Assembly (NCBI GenBank): GCA_011316305.1
Contig: SAUG01000058.1
Location: 1-64,000, forward strand
Direction of reading: 5' to 3'
DNA length: 64,000 bases
Origin: Rusavskia elegans
Lineage: Eukaryota; Ascomycota; Lecanoromycetes; Teloschistales; Teloschistaceae
Shown here: in pieces, positions 1 to 12,060 of the stretch
Layout: every line of letters starts with the position of its first letter
How positions within the stretch are numbered: position 1 is the stretch's first letter
Notes under the pieces: model-generated
Databases searched by the model: none
What the model was told of the DNA's origin: nothing
The model's input: only the letters and a program-made list of their open reading frames with translations
Program-made: the position numbers and the translations under genes

Positions 1-2412
1 AAGGACCTCAACAGGAGCCTGCCTGAATATGCCGGGTTTCAAAGCCAAGAGGGCATCGGCCGGCTGAGGCGTGTCTTGACAGCTTATAGCTGGATGAATG
101 AAGAGGTGGGCTACTGTCAGGCTATGAACATCGTCGTTGCTGCGTTGCTCATGTAAGACCTCGTCCCTCACGATCCTGCGGAAGCTAATGAGATCAGCTA
201 TATGTCCGAGGCTCAGGCATTCTCTCTTCTCTGCGTTCTTTGTGACCGCCTCCTGCCCGGCTACTACTCTACAACCATGTACGGCACGATCCTCGACCAG
301 CGAGTCTTTGAGTCCCTAGTAGAGAAGACCATGCCTATCCTGTGGAACCATCTCGTCAAGTCAGATGTACAGCTCTCCGTCGTTTCCTTACCGTGGTTCC
401 TTTCATTGTACATCAATTCAATGCCGCTGGTGTTTGCGGTCCGTGTCCTCGATGTTTTCTTCTTGGAAGGACCAAAGGTGTTGTTCCAAGTCGGTTTAGC
501 AATTCTCCGGATGAACGGAGAAGAGCTTCTGGATGTCACCGATGATGGCACCTTCATACAGATCCTCAAGGAATACTTTTCTCATCTACACGAGTCTGCA
601 CATCCAACCTCGGAGAATGAGAAATACCGCAATGTGACCCGCTTTCAAGAACTCATGGTGGTGGCGTTCAGGGAGTTCTCTGGCATCACTCAGAACACGA
701 TTTCAGAGCAACGAGCCAAGCATAAGGACGCTGTGCTCGAAAACATTGAGACGTTTGCAAAGCGGACATCGATACGAAACCTAGGTCCTGACAGCAAGCG
801 AATGAGTCTCGACGATCTGGGTTTCCTCTACGATCGGTTTTACGGGACCCTTTATGAGCGAGAACAGAGGATGCACATGATGCGTGAGGAGGCTGAAAAG
901 CAAAAGAAAGCGGGGAAGGTCAAGGCAACGGAAATGGTGACAGGGATTGCGGGCAATTCCAGCATTGAGATGGGCCGAGTTGGACTTGGACCGAGTCCGA
1001 CGTTAATGAATTATGATGGCTTTCGGGAGTTCCTCGCAAGTATTACGAAATGGGCGATTACGGACTCTCCCACGTCTCCACGAAAGGATTCAACGGCCGA
1101 CAAGGAGAATGGCTTCTTCGGCAGCAGCAATCGCAACCGGAGCGTATCGATATCCCCGGGGGGTGCTGGTAACCCAGAGCCTGCGGATCATGACTTCATG
1201 CAGAGGCTGTATGGCCGCTGGAATCAACATGACAACGACGGCCTAAGCTTACAAGACGTGGTGTCTGGTATGGCTCATGTCAAAGGAACCACGGACATTA
1301 TGAGCAGCATCAGCTACTTCTTCGAGCTTTACGACGATGATAATGACGGCAAGGTGGATCGTGAAGGCATACTACGAATTTCAGAAGCGCTTTTATTCCT
1401 CACACGCAGAGGTTTAGGCGATGAGTTGTCCCCCTCGCCGTCTTCGAGTAACTTGGACCAAGACAACGATGTCGATCTCAAAGGCGCGAGTACCGACGAG
1501 AGATTCCTTGGTAGCGTCAGCGCCTTCATCCGCCGATGTTTTGAATACGCCGACCCTGACCACCCCCAAAATCAGAGTAACGAAGGCGAAGCCGATGAAA
1601 CTCAGCTTTCGGCAGGTATAGGGCAATTCAGCGTTGGCGACGATGATGACGAAGAGGACCTTCTCGACCTCGGGGCCGATACAGTAAGGACACCTACCTC
1701 GCAATCCCCAACGACAACAATCTCTCCACAGCATCTCCTCCCAAATACGCAGCCGCAATCGACCACCAAGACCACCTTCCGCAAAACCTCTGCCAACCTA
1801 GCCCTGGACCCCGCCAATCCCCTCCACATCACTCTCCCAACCTTCCGCATGGTCATCCTCGCCGACGAACTCCTCCAACAATTCTTCGAAACATCCTTCC
1901 CGGCCTCCTTCCGCCTCTCCGCCACCATCCACCGCACCTCGACCTCCTCATCAACCCTCACCACGTTCTCCACCCCGGCCAATCTTCTCCCCGTTCCAAG
2001 CAATCGCGTTGTCCCACCCGGTAACAAAGGTCTCCGAGGCGTGCTGGACAATATCGTTAGCGATGGTATGAGAGTGGCCCAGGAAGTGAAGAAGAGGATG
2101 GATGAAGCGCAACGGGAATTGGAGAAGAATGCCGCGGAAGTGCAGAGACCGCATGCGGATGAGGACGAAGAGGACGAGGAGCATAGAGGCCACGGGGGAG
2201 ATGTGAATGATGATAGGAGGAGCGTGTTGGAAAAAGACAGGGATCTTTTGGAGGGTGCGGAGGCGGAGGTTGTGGTGGAGGGGAAGGGTGTAGAGGCGGG
2301 CGGTGGAGGACAGGAGGGCGCGAAGGAGATGGGGGAGTTGATTGATATGGGAGTTGGGGTGGGGGAGGGACAGGTGGAAGGGAAGGGGAAGGTGGTGGAG
2401 TTTGAGAGATGA
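1..2412 (+). CDS. TBC-domain Rab GTPase-activating protein with EF-hand region (Gyp2/Mdr1-like), 5' partial
   Basis: The gene runs in from outside the window. Exons seen: <1-152 and 198-2412, with a 45 bp intron (GTAAGA...ATCAG, branch-like GCTAATG). The first residues, [10 protein letters not shown], are the TBC arginine-finger motif (R codon at 13-15), and GYCQAMN at about 109-129 is the glutamine finger, so both catalytic residues of a dual-finger RabGAP are present. The TBC domain continues to about base 700. Two EF-hand-like loops follow: HDNDG near 1230 and [12 protein letters not shown] near 1335; the second has Gly instead of Glu at loop position 12. The C-terminus is acidic and low complexity. 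TBC followed by EF-hands matches the Gyp2/Mdr1 family, whose usual N-terminal GRAM domains would lie upstream. Expected role: turning off Rab GTPases on endomembranes. Family assignment is strong; which Rab is unknown. Confidence 0.9.
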
Positions 2413-3001
2413 TAGGGGGAAAGGGGTGGTTGATATGCAGGGCTCATCATGGTTATATCCACCGTGTCATTGTGTGCAAGGGAATGTGGAGTTTCCGAGC
2501 GATGTGTGAAGTCACCAAGTATTCGAAAGAAGGTCCAAGCTGGTAAGACCGTTGGCCGATTTATCTCTGTTCAAATTCATGGTTAAGTTGTATCGTTCCA
2601 GCTATCATCGCCCACTCTCCCTTTCCTTGTATTCTCTCTACAAGGCACCGTCAATCTGCATGAAACTAGAGACACATAACAGACCGACATCGGATCCTGA
2701 ATACCATAGTCTCATCATTTCATTCATGAACTATCCATCTGTCTATCTACGCTCATGGCGGAAGAAAAAAAAAGGAAAGGGAAATTCGTATGTGTCGTCC
2801 AACAACAACAACAACAACAACCTTACCATGCTTTCCTTCTCACCCTCCTCAGATATCATCTAGAAAAGGCAAACAGCTCGCTGGCCCTCATGATCATCAT
2901 ATCCATATCCATATCCATCTCCATCTCCATATCCATTTCCATGACGAACAAACAACAACCATCAACAATCGCAACCAGACGAACGGATGCCCCACCCTCC
3001 T
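2413..3001. repeat. Convergent intergenic region with microsatellites
   Basis: The gap between two convergent genes holds an (AAC)n tract at 2800-2821 and an imperfect (CCATAT/CCATCT)n tract at about 2897-2942. Short open frames here (2552-3045) are made of these repeats and are not credible genes. I see no other feature. Confidence 0.7.
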
Positions 3002-5484
3002 TCATCGATACCGCCTCGAAGGCGGCGGCGCGCCCTCATAGATAACCTCTCGTTCAATAATCCGTTCTTCATCCCAGGGCCGGCCGCTTTCGAGCGCGAG
3101 ACGGGGTTTTGGGGGCGGTGGGGCGTGACGTTGCTCCCATTCGATTTCGCGGATGCGTTCGCGGCGGTCGCGTTTGAGGTCTTCGGAGACTTCGACGAGG
3201 CGGAGGACGTCCTCCTGTTTTTTTGAGGTGGGGGGTTAGTCGGTTCGATGTATTTGAGGGGGGGTGGGTTGGAGAGAGGGATGTGGGAAGGAACAACCGA
3301 AGGGGATACTTACGTATTTGAGATAGCTCATGATATAATAGAAAAACTCCGTCTCCTCGAAATCATACCCCATGTGCTTGATGGCATCCTCCGTGACCAA
3401 ATCCTTCGTAATCTCCGTCCACATCTTCTCTTTCTTGTCTTTCTCCCCGACATACCGTCTACCGGGCTCCATTCTCTCCACCTCCCTCGGCGCCATCAGT
3501 TCCCCACCCCCTCTGTACTCCTCGTCTTCCGCGACGAATTTACTCCGTCGGACGCCGTTGTAACGCTGCCATGTGATCTCTTCCTTGGCGCCGCCGATAC
3601 CTTCCATCTGTACTCGTTTGGTACCCGGTGGGACGTCGACGATGGCCCAGTCTTTGTTGGCGCCGTGGTAGCCTTCACCCAGGTAGGACCGTTCGGCGAC
3701 GCGGGAGTTGTAATAGTCGGCTTCTTCGGCGATGTCGAGTTCGTCGCGGGAGCTGTATGGTGCACGGTTGCGGGCATCGAAGCTGGGAGAGCGACGACGG
3801 CGCGGTGTATGGTCTTCATCGCGGCGACGATGACCGCTGTCGCGATCTCGTTCCCGTTCGGTGATTATGAGGTCTTCGTCGTAATGGCGGCCGTTGCGTG
3901 ATCCGCTGGAAAAGCCCTGTTAGCGAGATGTTTGTAACCCAGGGAGGAGTGGGACTCACCGGCGCCGAATTTCGATTTCATCGTACGTGCTCTTTACCGG
4001 CGAGGGGGATCTTGGTCGTGGAGGAGCTGGGGCTGGGCCTGGTGCTGGTGCTGGTGCACGTGTCTCGAAACCTTCACTTTGTCAGCTGGGTCGGCAGATT
4101 CCATTGTTAAATGAAACTTACCATGATCAATGTGACGATGATGAGTGATGATCTCCTGGTGTATCGGGGGAGCTCTGATCGGCTCGGGTTCAATAGGCGC
4201 TGGGGGAACATAGACGGGTTCCGGCGAGGGAGATTTCTCATCACGTCTGATGATAATCTCGTCCCGATGCCGGCCACCTCTCTCATCATGGCGGATGGTG
4301 ATATCCTCGTGATCCCTCGATCGTGATCTTGATCTCATTGCACGTCTCGTCTCCCTGGATGCATCTCTCCTTCGGATAATGAGATCTTCCTCACGAAAGT
4401 CTCTTGATCGAGCCGAGGGCCGGTCCCGTTCCTCTCGGCGGATGGTGATATCTTCTTCTTGGAAATCAGCCCTTGACTTTGCCCGCCGTGGTTCTCTCTC
4501 GCTAGTGCTGAGTCTGATGGTTTCTCTGTCGTAGCTCGAGGCCCGTGTTCTTGGGCGATCCCGTCCCCCTTCATCTCGCCGAATGACGATTTCGTCCTTT
4601 TCATAGCCGCGGTCTGGCTCTCGTGCTCGCGGCCTCTCCCTCTCTCCTTCGTCTCGTCGGATGATGATTTCTTCCTTGTCGTACCCACGGTCTGATTCCC
4701 TCACTCGTGGCCTGTCTCTCTCCCGGTCATCTCGCCTGATTCTGATATCAAGATCTTCTTCCCGATAATCCCTCTGCCGGGGCCGCTCCCGTTCTCGGGA
4801 TCTAGAACTCCGCCGGATGACTATCTCTTGATCTTTGTTCTCCACCTTGCGTGGGCGTTCCCTTTCCCTTGATCCAGACCCACGCCGTATGATGATCTCT
4901 TCCTTTTCGAAGTCTCTCTCCCGTGGTCGCTCCCGCTCCCGCTCCCGTTCTCTGATGTCAATCGTCTCCCTCTCGATCTCGGGCTCGCGAGGCCTTCGAT
5001 ATTCCCAGTCCTCGCGTACCCTCCGAATCTGCTGGGGTTCAGGGTCCCTGGGACGCGGCTGGTAGACAATGTCATCTCGCTCGATGTTGATTTCCCTTGT
5101 CCTTGGTCGTTCAGGCTCCCTTGCACGATAGACCAAGTCCTCACGGTCAAGATTGATATCCCGGTCACTGACGGTAGGGCGTTCGGAGCGAGGACCTCTA
5201 GCAACAATGACCTCCCTCTCCTCGAGCTCCCGTGGTCGATCACGAGGGCGGGGGCGGAGTTCACTTTCCCTCTCTCTTTTATCGTCACGGAGGACCAAAG
5301 GGCCGGCGTTGCTGCTACGTCCGTAGTCTTCACGGAGAAAGTCTGGCTCTCGAGCCGAAGTGCGGCGACGCTCTCGGATATCGACTTCGTCGTATTCAAC
5401 AGTGCGGCCTCCACGATCTCTGTAGTCACGGTCACGGTCTCGTTGTTCGTAGAGCTCGCTCGATGCGTAGCCCCGGCGTGACAT
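3002..5484 (-). CDS. Arg/Glu-rich protein with conserved C-terminal DUF8035-type domain
   Basis: Exons on the minus strand: 5484-4122, 4071-3960, 3905-3314 and 3214-3002 (759 aa), introns 50, 54 and 99 bp with GTAAGT or GTGAGT donors. The start MSRRGYASSELYE is typical of this Pezizomycotina family. Residues 1-454 are a highly charged array in which a unit like EEIIIRRDEGERERPRARE recurs many times; an APAPAP stretch follows. The last ~200 residues carry the conserved part: KDWAIVDVPPGTKRV, then MWTEITKDLVTEDAIKHMGYDFEETE, and EDVLRLVEVSEDLKRDRRERIREIEWE, which I recognise as the domain now called DUF8035. No biochemical role is established to my knowledge. The charged repeats suggest a disordered protein, but that is inference. 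The family name is from memory; the exon structure is clear. Confidence 0.85.
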
Positions 5485-7134
5485 GGTGGCGGCGGAGTGG
5501 GGTATGCAGTGAGGTTATGAGGATGAGGATATGAGAGGAAGTCGAGTCTTTCTTACTGGGGAGCAAGTAGTAAAGCAAAGGATCCGAGTATCAAAGTGCG
5601 TGGGCTGTCCTAGCTGCCGGCCATGCGGGAAGGGCCGTTTCAACGGTTGGTCCGCTAGGGTGAAGAAGTTTGAAGTTTGGTGTCGAGATTCCGTTGGTGG
5701 GGGCTGAGGTAGAGTACGGAGTGAACTGTTTTTGTCTTTGTTAGATGACGACCGAAGAGTCAAAGTAAGTTCGAATCTCAAATGGGCCTGCGACGGAAAT
5801 GCAATTGTGGTGCGCCGCAACGTAGTGGATTTAGGATCGTCGAACAGGGTGGGAACTCGACATGCTTACATTAATAGCTGTCACGCTATCGACGCATCAC
5901 CAGCGACATCACATGCTTTGCGTCGAGGTCACTGACGACGCATTCTAGATTGGTACAAGCTAACGCTGCAAATTGTAGAGGTTCCAATCGAATTTACTTT
6001 CATACGGCATGTTCGTTAGGTTGTCGGCCTCGCAGCTATTCCCTCATCGATCGTCTATAGCATCATTTCAGACAGATTCGTGGGCGAGTGACAGCCGTGT
6101 CACATACAATAGGTCTGGAGGCAATCATGTGAGCGAACGATGATGTTGAATTCCAGCGCCAGACAGATCTGTCAAGGACGGGGTGGGCTTGCAAGACTGG
6201 TGGTTCAAAAGAGATCCAATGTCTATGGGATCAGAGGGCTTGCTTTGAGATCTGTACCTCGGTCTTTATTCTCCCATCTTGTTCCTTCCTTGGTCTGCAT
6301 GCGTTCTTACGGTGTTGTGTCGTCGTTCGATAAAGTGTGATTCGACATCACAGACCACAGTTGGATTCTTCTGGGATTAGATACCCCCTGCCAAGACAAG
6401 CAATAGTATGGGAAAATGCTAAGGTATAGCCCATATGTACGTGCAATACGTGAAACTCATCTTGCAATTCTGCAAACAGGACCGAGAGGTGACAACAGTG
6501 ATGAAAGTGACTCGCCCAGGAAAACACCTCGCCAATCCCCACGCCATCCAGGGATGCGTATGATAATATACAGTCCAGATTTCTTCCTGGCTCGATTGAA
6601 TCAGTGGTATTGCAACATTGCGCTCGCCGCCACCATAACCAAATGCCGAAAGACTTGATAGAATATTCGTCACACAGCTTAACATTCATAATCGATGGAG
6701 GACGCAGAGACAAATGAAAGAGATCCCGCTTTCCGGTGGCTGTGGTCTGTGATTGGGGGAGTTTCTGCCGTGCATTGTTTAATCCGTAGGACACCAGCTG
6801 GGCTTTCCAAGGAGTGGCCAGAGTTCCGAACGGTAGGGGCCTACTACATGAATGGACTCCATGAGCGTTCTTCACAGGGAGTAAGATGGTCTCGGCATGG
6901 TTTCAGACGAGAGGGTGATGGAATGTCCAGGATTTGCGCCAGATAATTCGAGTGGCCCCTGATCTCTCCAGCTAAGGAAATAGAAAATCCTTACCAGACG
7001 GCAGTTCCGGCCAGGTGGACGTGAGAATTCTTGCCCTCTTGATCAAATCAATGGGTCCGGCCAGATTGACGGGTAGTCCGTGGGAACACCGGCGATACAG
7101 GGTCATCACACAGGCGGGTGGATCATCCTTCATG
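5485..7134. other. Intergenic, about 1.65 kb
   Basis: This separates the promoter of the DUF8035-type gene from the 3' end of the RfeG-like gene. Open frames here are short, have no start context or recognisable motif, and overlap on opposite strands. I see no tRNA or repeat. Confidence 0.5.
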
Positions 7135-8406
7135 TTACCTCCGTCGTCGTTCAGGCTCGGCTCTGTTGAACCCATCCCTGGGCTGTGGAGGATCATATTG
7201 GGTGGGCGTCCCTCTGGATGGCACGGGATACCCACCACGGCCAGGCTGGCCAGATGCCATCTGCTGGCTGTAGAGATCGTAGCCTCGATCATCCATCGTT
7301 GCACCCCGTAAGGTCGGGTCCTGTGGAGAAGTCACGTATGGATAAGCACCGGCTGTCCTGGGGTTTGCTTGAGGTCCACCGGCATAGGCACTTGGCTGTT
7401 GGTATGGGTAGCCAGACGGCGGATACTCGCCTGGCTGATCGGTATAGATGTAATTGGGTTCATTGCGGCCTCCTGCCATCGAACTGGTGGATGGGTATCC
7501 TGGAGCTACGTACCCTGAAGAAGGAGGGTATCCAGATGTTGGCGGGTAGTTTGCCCCTGGTGGGTATGGGGATCCTGCAGGATAGCCAGAACTCGCCGGA
7601 TATCCCGTACTGGGCGGATATCCCGTACTGGGCGGATAGCCGGGGGCCTGTGAGGGAGGGTAACCTGACCCTGGGGGATATCCATTTGGCATGACATACC
7701 CAGGCGCCAAGCGACTGTCCGGGTATTTCTCCGGGTATTTTTCAGGGTATTGCTCCCCGTACATCTCTGGATACTGTTCTGGGTACATGTCCGAGTACCG
7801 GCCTTGAGGGGGATACCTGGCGTCTTGCTCATAGGGATCTATGGCATCCTGGCGCTCGCGAGTCCGGGAAGCAGAATAAGAAATGTCTAGAGACTGATTA
7901 GGCAGAGCAGCCGAGGGCGAAGCTCGCATCGGACTACCTTTATAGCCTCTGGAGTTCATTTCGCGCTTTTCTCTTTCGTAGTCTTGGGACAGCGACTGCA
8001 AGGATTCAATCATTTTCTGCAGGAGGGAAGGTCAGTTGGCACCTAAAACAACTTTGATAACCACACATACAGTGGTAAAGGGGCGCACGGCAGTCACGAT
8101 GTAGCCCTTCTGGCCCTGCAAGATTGGTCAGTCACTAGAAAGGAGTAGAGATCATGGAACTCGTCGAACATTGTAGTTTCCAGGTCTTGACAGGGCATCG
8201 GGTCCGAGGAATTTGCAGAGTTCTCTTTGCATGACTTCACGATGGATGCCATCGCCATCGACGAAGAACTCGTTCAAAGAAGCTCTACTTGTGGAGGCAG
8301 GGTTTTCTCGCTCTCTGACAGGTTCTCGAGGCTCTCTACGACGGTCGTCGTATCTCTCTCTTTCCCTTTCACGCTCCCGGCCAGTGCCTCGGTCTCGGTG
8401 TGCCAT
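7135..8406 (-). CDS. RfeG-like putative transcription regulator
   Basis: Exons: 8406-8170, 8115-8071 and 8016-7135 (387 aa); both introns 54 bp. The ATG giving MAHRDRG is the first in frame. After a short RE-rich leader comes the conserved block NEFFVDGDGIHREVMQ, ...CKFLGPDALSRPGNYN, then GQKGYIVTAVRPFTT and KMIESLQSLSQDYE. This matches the N-terminal domain of Aspergillus proteins annotated as transcription factor RfeG. The C-terminal half is a Pro/Tyr/Gly-rich low-complexity tail with repeats such as GYPPSTGYPPSTGYP and QYPEKYPEKYPD, suggestive of a disordered or phase-separating region. The first intron has an unusual GTTCGA donor, so that junction is the least certain; it is supported by the continuity of the conserved block. 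DNA binding is not demonstrated for the family as far as I know. Confidence 0.8.
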
Positions 8407-9950
8407 TCTCGGAATATGGAACAATCAGTCAACGAGCCTTTCCAGAAGATGCTCCGGTATGGCAGAGGATCCAGAAGCGGACAAATACAGCAAACGAGGA
8501 CAGAAGAAAAGTCCGGTCCGGGTACGGATAGGGGCGTATACTCCTGGTGGTTGATTCCTTTTGGTCTCGAGGGAAAGGATGCGAAGGGCAGAAAGCAGAG
8601 AGCAGAGATGAAAGCCTGATCAAGTAATGATGCGCTAAGGGCCACTGGAGCCTTGCGTTGCGCCAATCTCGATAGCAGGTTGGGACACAGACGAGTGAGG
8701 ATCCAGTCACCAGTTGCTCCGGGGATGAATTCTGGGAGGAGAAACGCTCAGCGAGAGGCTGGAGGATGATAAAATCCTTTCAGCTTGACGTGGATGACAG
8801 TGACAGGTGGGAAATGGAGGGGAGAAGGGCCCTTTAACTGGCAAATCTGCAGCAGTCACCATTTACGGGTAAGCGCCAGCGCTGCTGCAATCACCCACGA
8901 CCCGCACGAGTCCTGATTCGACAGAAAGGGGGACGATTGGCGTGGCCAGAAGGTGTATTCCTCGACAGTATCGACACACAAACAGGGCGTACACATCGGA
9001 CGAATACCCGCAGAGTGTTTTAACTCATGTGTTCCTCGGCCGGTTGTACACCCTTTGCACCACGGCCAACCGGCCTGGGTGGTTCTGTGTCCCGGACTGC
9101 TTCATGCGTTGGGCAGCAATCATGCAGTGCCTGCTGCTCGCTTAAGGCAGCATCGAACCGTTGCCCAGAGTTCGCTCCGATCAACATACCCAATCTCCAT
9201 TCCGTTGCTGTCGTCTCAACCTCGCACCAACAACGGTGTGACTCGCCTCCCAATCAAACAGCGATGAAGTACTGTCTTCAAGGCACGCCGACATCAGTGG
9301 CGGGCTAGATTACCATCAAGTCCTCGACAACGCGTACAGGCAGGTACGCAGAACGCCTTCAGGGGCAAAAACAACCTGCCCTTGGCCCTACAGGCTGTGA
9401 CAAGTCCAGAGTCTAGGCTCAATAAGTGCTCCACCGACCCCTTAGGTTGTCATGATATATGTATACTGCAGTTTGCTGCATTTCTTCTCACTCCCCCACC
9501 AGACGTCGGCAAATCCAGTGAGCGACACATCTTCAATAGTGTCGTCAACCACTGGGCCTGTGCGTACTTGCTTGGTTGTACAACCACACCCTGCCTCCCT
9601 GCACACTAACAATGCGGTTGTGCTTCGAGTGGACTTGATCTTGATAGCATTTGCCCAATTAGGATTGCTGTTGGACTAAAAGTGATCAAAGAACTCAAAT
9701 CGAGGCCGAAGGCTTCGCAGAACAATCTGATGATCGCGGACAAGCCTTTCAGCCAGCCGTTCCGGTTGAGACCATCGGCACTACGTCGACACTTCGATTC
9801 CTCAGACGCTGCATCGCGGGACCTTGCAATCAGCAGTCAGCGGCCGGCAACCAGATAGCCCAGTGCACTCGTCTTGGCATTAATTGTGCCTGATTGCGAG
9901 GCAGGTAGGGGAAAGGGAGGCCAATCTCAGAATTACACTGCCAGTGGCCT
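8407..9950. other. Intergenic, about 1.5 kb
   Basis: This lies upstream of the RfeG-like gene and downstream of pol eta (both minus strand). The proximal few hundred bases presumably hold the RfeG 5' UTR and promoter. No protein motif, tRNA or repeat was recognised. Confidence 0.5.
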
Positions 9951-11979
9951 TCATCCAAAGGCCAGGCGGCTTTGACCTTTGGCTACCTTCTTCTGGCTAT
10001 GACCAGCACTGACCTTACTCGCTCCTAGTCTTCTCGTGGCTGTTGGGGTCTTCGGCCTTGCTCCGCATGCAGTCCATGCTTGATGAGATGGGTCCCCCTT
10101 TTCTGCGGCCACAATTGATTTTGCAAAGTGCCAATCTTCGTGCTCTTCTCTTCGCATAAGTGGCAAGGTGTTCTGACATTCACTGCAAATAAAGGTATCG
10201 CTACTCGCAGGTTGAGGATGCCCATCATCGCATTCGGGCTGCTGGGCATCGCTTGAAACATGAGGTGGGATTGGGGGCATATTGGAGCGTGTAGAGCTGA
10301 TATCCTCGTCGCTGTCCTCATGACTCGTTCCTTGTCGGGATAAGAACCTCTGGATAGCTCCGTGCTCGTTTTTAGGTCGCTTCTCTGCCCGGGTCTCGCC
10401 GTGCTCGGACGCATGATCCTCGCTCTCGCGTTTCATTGCTTTAGCTTCCTCTCCGCGGACTAAGAAGCCTCCGATACCTCGATTGCCCGTGGGACCTTCT
10501 TCGAACCCCCCAACACTTAGTTGCAGATTGGCGCATGGCCATGCTCTACCGTCAACTATAATCTGGCCGAGGAGATTCTTCGCGATCTCAAACAGGACAT
10601 TTTCGTCTAATGGCCTCCCGGATGGTATCGGAGCTTGTCGTGACCGCATTTGCCCGCCTTGTCTGTGGTGCAAATTGAGGGTCTTAGGCCTCCGCTTGTT
10701 CTCGAGCACACCCTCTTCCACGAGTCTCGAGAAGATGTCAGCTGCAAAGATTCTTAGCCATTTGACTGCTTGGTCGGAAGAATTGATTGTAGGCCGGAAA
10801 GACTTCGCGGAGAGCATGGACTTGATTTGGGTTCGTGAGTTCACTTCGCTCGAGTCCTCACCCCGGATGATCTCGTATACCCACGAACCAGTGTCATCTC
10901 CAAGCTTTGACTTTAACTGCGGCAGGGATACATCCAGAAGCTCTTTGACCTCCTCGGTTCCAAACTTAGCCACTACATCCTCCCCTAACTTACCCCCTAG
11001 GTTGCGTATCTTGGTGAACTTAAAGCCGCCCATGAATAGTTGTACCGCTCTGTTTCTGACAATTGTCTGTTGATTGGGCTTCTTGTGTGCTGAACCCAGC
11101 TTTGCAACCATTTTGTTTCGTGCGATACCTGCTGAGGATGTGTACATCAGACGCTCGCGAATGGCAGCTCGTACCGAACGTACAATCTCGGAGCCAACAA
11201 GCATGGCGATATCGTCCCAGTCTGGATCGTCATCCTCGGTCTCGTTGTTATCAAGATCAACCAGCGCATCAGTGTTCCAATCTAAGGCTGTCGTCGGAGG
11301 CCGTGGTAAAGATTCAGTAGGGTCGTCATATGGCGCAGGACCACTAATCTCTGGGTATCTCTCGAGCAGGATGGAATGAACCTGGGCTGATAGGTCGAGG
11401 AAGACCTCGTCAACGCTTGCTTTCTCAACTCTTTGGACGGGTGCTGCAGGAAGAACATCCTCGATAGTTGACAAGATCTTTCGCGACTCCAGGCGATAAG
11501 GATCCAGGGAGACTTTATGAGTGGCAATCTGCGCGAAGGCATCGTCATGATACGCCCACTTCGCATCGCCCTCTCTCCATGTAGCCACGTGTTGGAGAAT
11601 AATACTCGGACATAGCTTCTTCGCTTCGGAGATGTCGATGAAACGTGATAAGCCGAACTTCCGTGCAGGATAGTTGATGGCAATAAGTCCTTGCCATTGC
11701 TAGGCAGAGGATCAGCATCTGAGATGTCCGAGATGTGCTTGACAGATGACTCGGAATTACCTGTACAGCGAGTGGCTGGTCTTCAGCTATGCCAAGTCTT
11801 ACACCTTCGCATTGCGCATAAAAGGCATCCAGGTCGATGTGGGCGATTACTCGGAGAGGGCAGACGGCGGATGAGAGCGCAAGTTGAGAGAGGTGCCTGT
11901 ATGTAAACTTGGATTTCCTCAGATGACCGGCTGAGGGCGAGATGGGTGACGATGGTATAAAAGGCTGGGAAGAGGACAT
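9951..11979 (-). CDS. RAD30: DNA polymerase eta (translesion Y-family polymerase)
   Basis: Exons 11979-11761 and 11699-9951 (655 aa), one 61 bp intron (GTAATT...CCTAG). MSSSQ is the first ATG, and FTYRHLSQL just before the catalytic core is typical of fungal orthologues. Motifs in order: HIDLDAFYAQCE (first metal-binding Asp), INYPARKFGL (nucleotide-contacting region), KASVDEVFLDLS (second acidic pair), SSAGIARNKMVAKLGSAHKK (fingers/palm helix), then the little-finger domain. Near the C-terminus FICSECQNTL...EDWHFAK is a UBZ ubiquitin-binding zinc finger (C-x2-C...H), and the end QSRLAFG resembles a PCNA-interacting box but has its aromatic one residue early. Expected role: error-free bypass of UV photoproducts at stalled nuclear forks. 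All catalytic residues look intact. A transposon-like element starts 82 bp upstream of the ATG. Confidence 0.93.
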
Positions 11980-12052
11980 TGGCAAAATCGACAGCGAAGC
12001 ATTGGATCTTCACAAGACTCACATCATCGCCGGCGACTGCGCCAAGCGCAAA

Positions 12053-12060
12053 GAAGTTGG
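12053..12060. repeat. Target-site duplication, left copy (GAAGTTGG)
   Basis: The 8 bp GAAGTTGG lies directly outside the left terminal inverted repeat and recurs exactly at 12834-12841 outside the right one. Confidence 0.8.

Noticed and set aside
1602..2462. Long open frame (286 codons) on the minus strand opposite the first TBC gene
   Set aside because: It is antisense to a conserved coding exon, rich in Ser/Pro from the complement of Glu/Gly-rich codons, and has no recognisable domain.
2552..3045. Plus-strand frames across the microsatellites
   Set aside because: They consist of Gln/Thr/Asn or Ile/Ser/His repeats generated by CAA and CCATAT tracts.
4086..4121. 36 bp version of the first intron in the DUF8035-type gene (acceptor CCCAG)
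   Set aside because: Too short, and it leads to a stop soon after; the acceptor at 4072 (GAAG) gives 50 bp and the correct frame.
4335..5435. Additional minus-strand frames within the DUF8035-type exon
   Set aside because: They are shifted readings of the same repetitive exon; the repeat structure keeps several frames open.
5721..5800. GTTCGAATC resembling a tRNA B box
   Set aside because: I could not fold an acceptor stem or find a matching A box around it.
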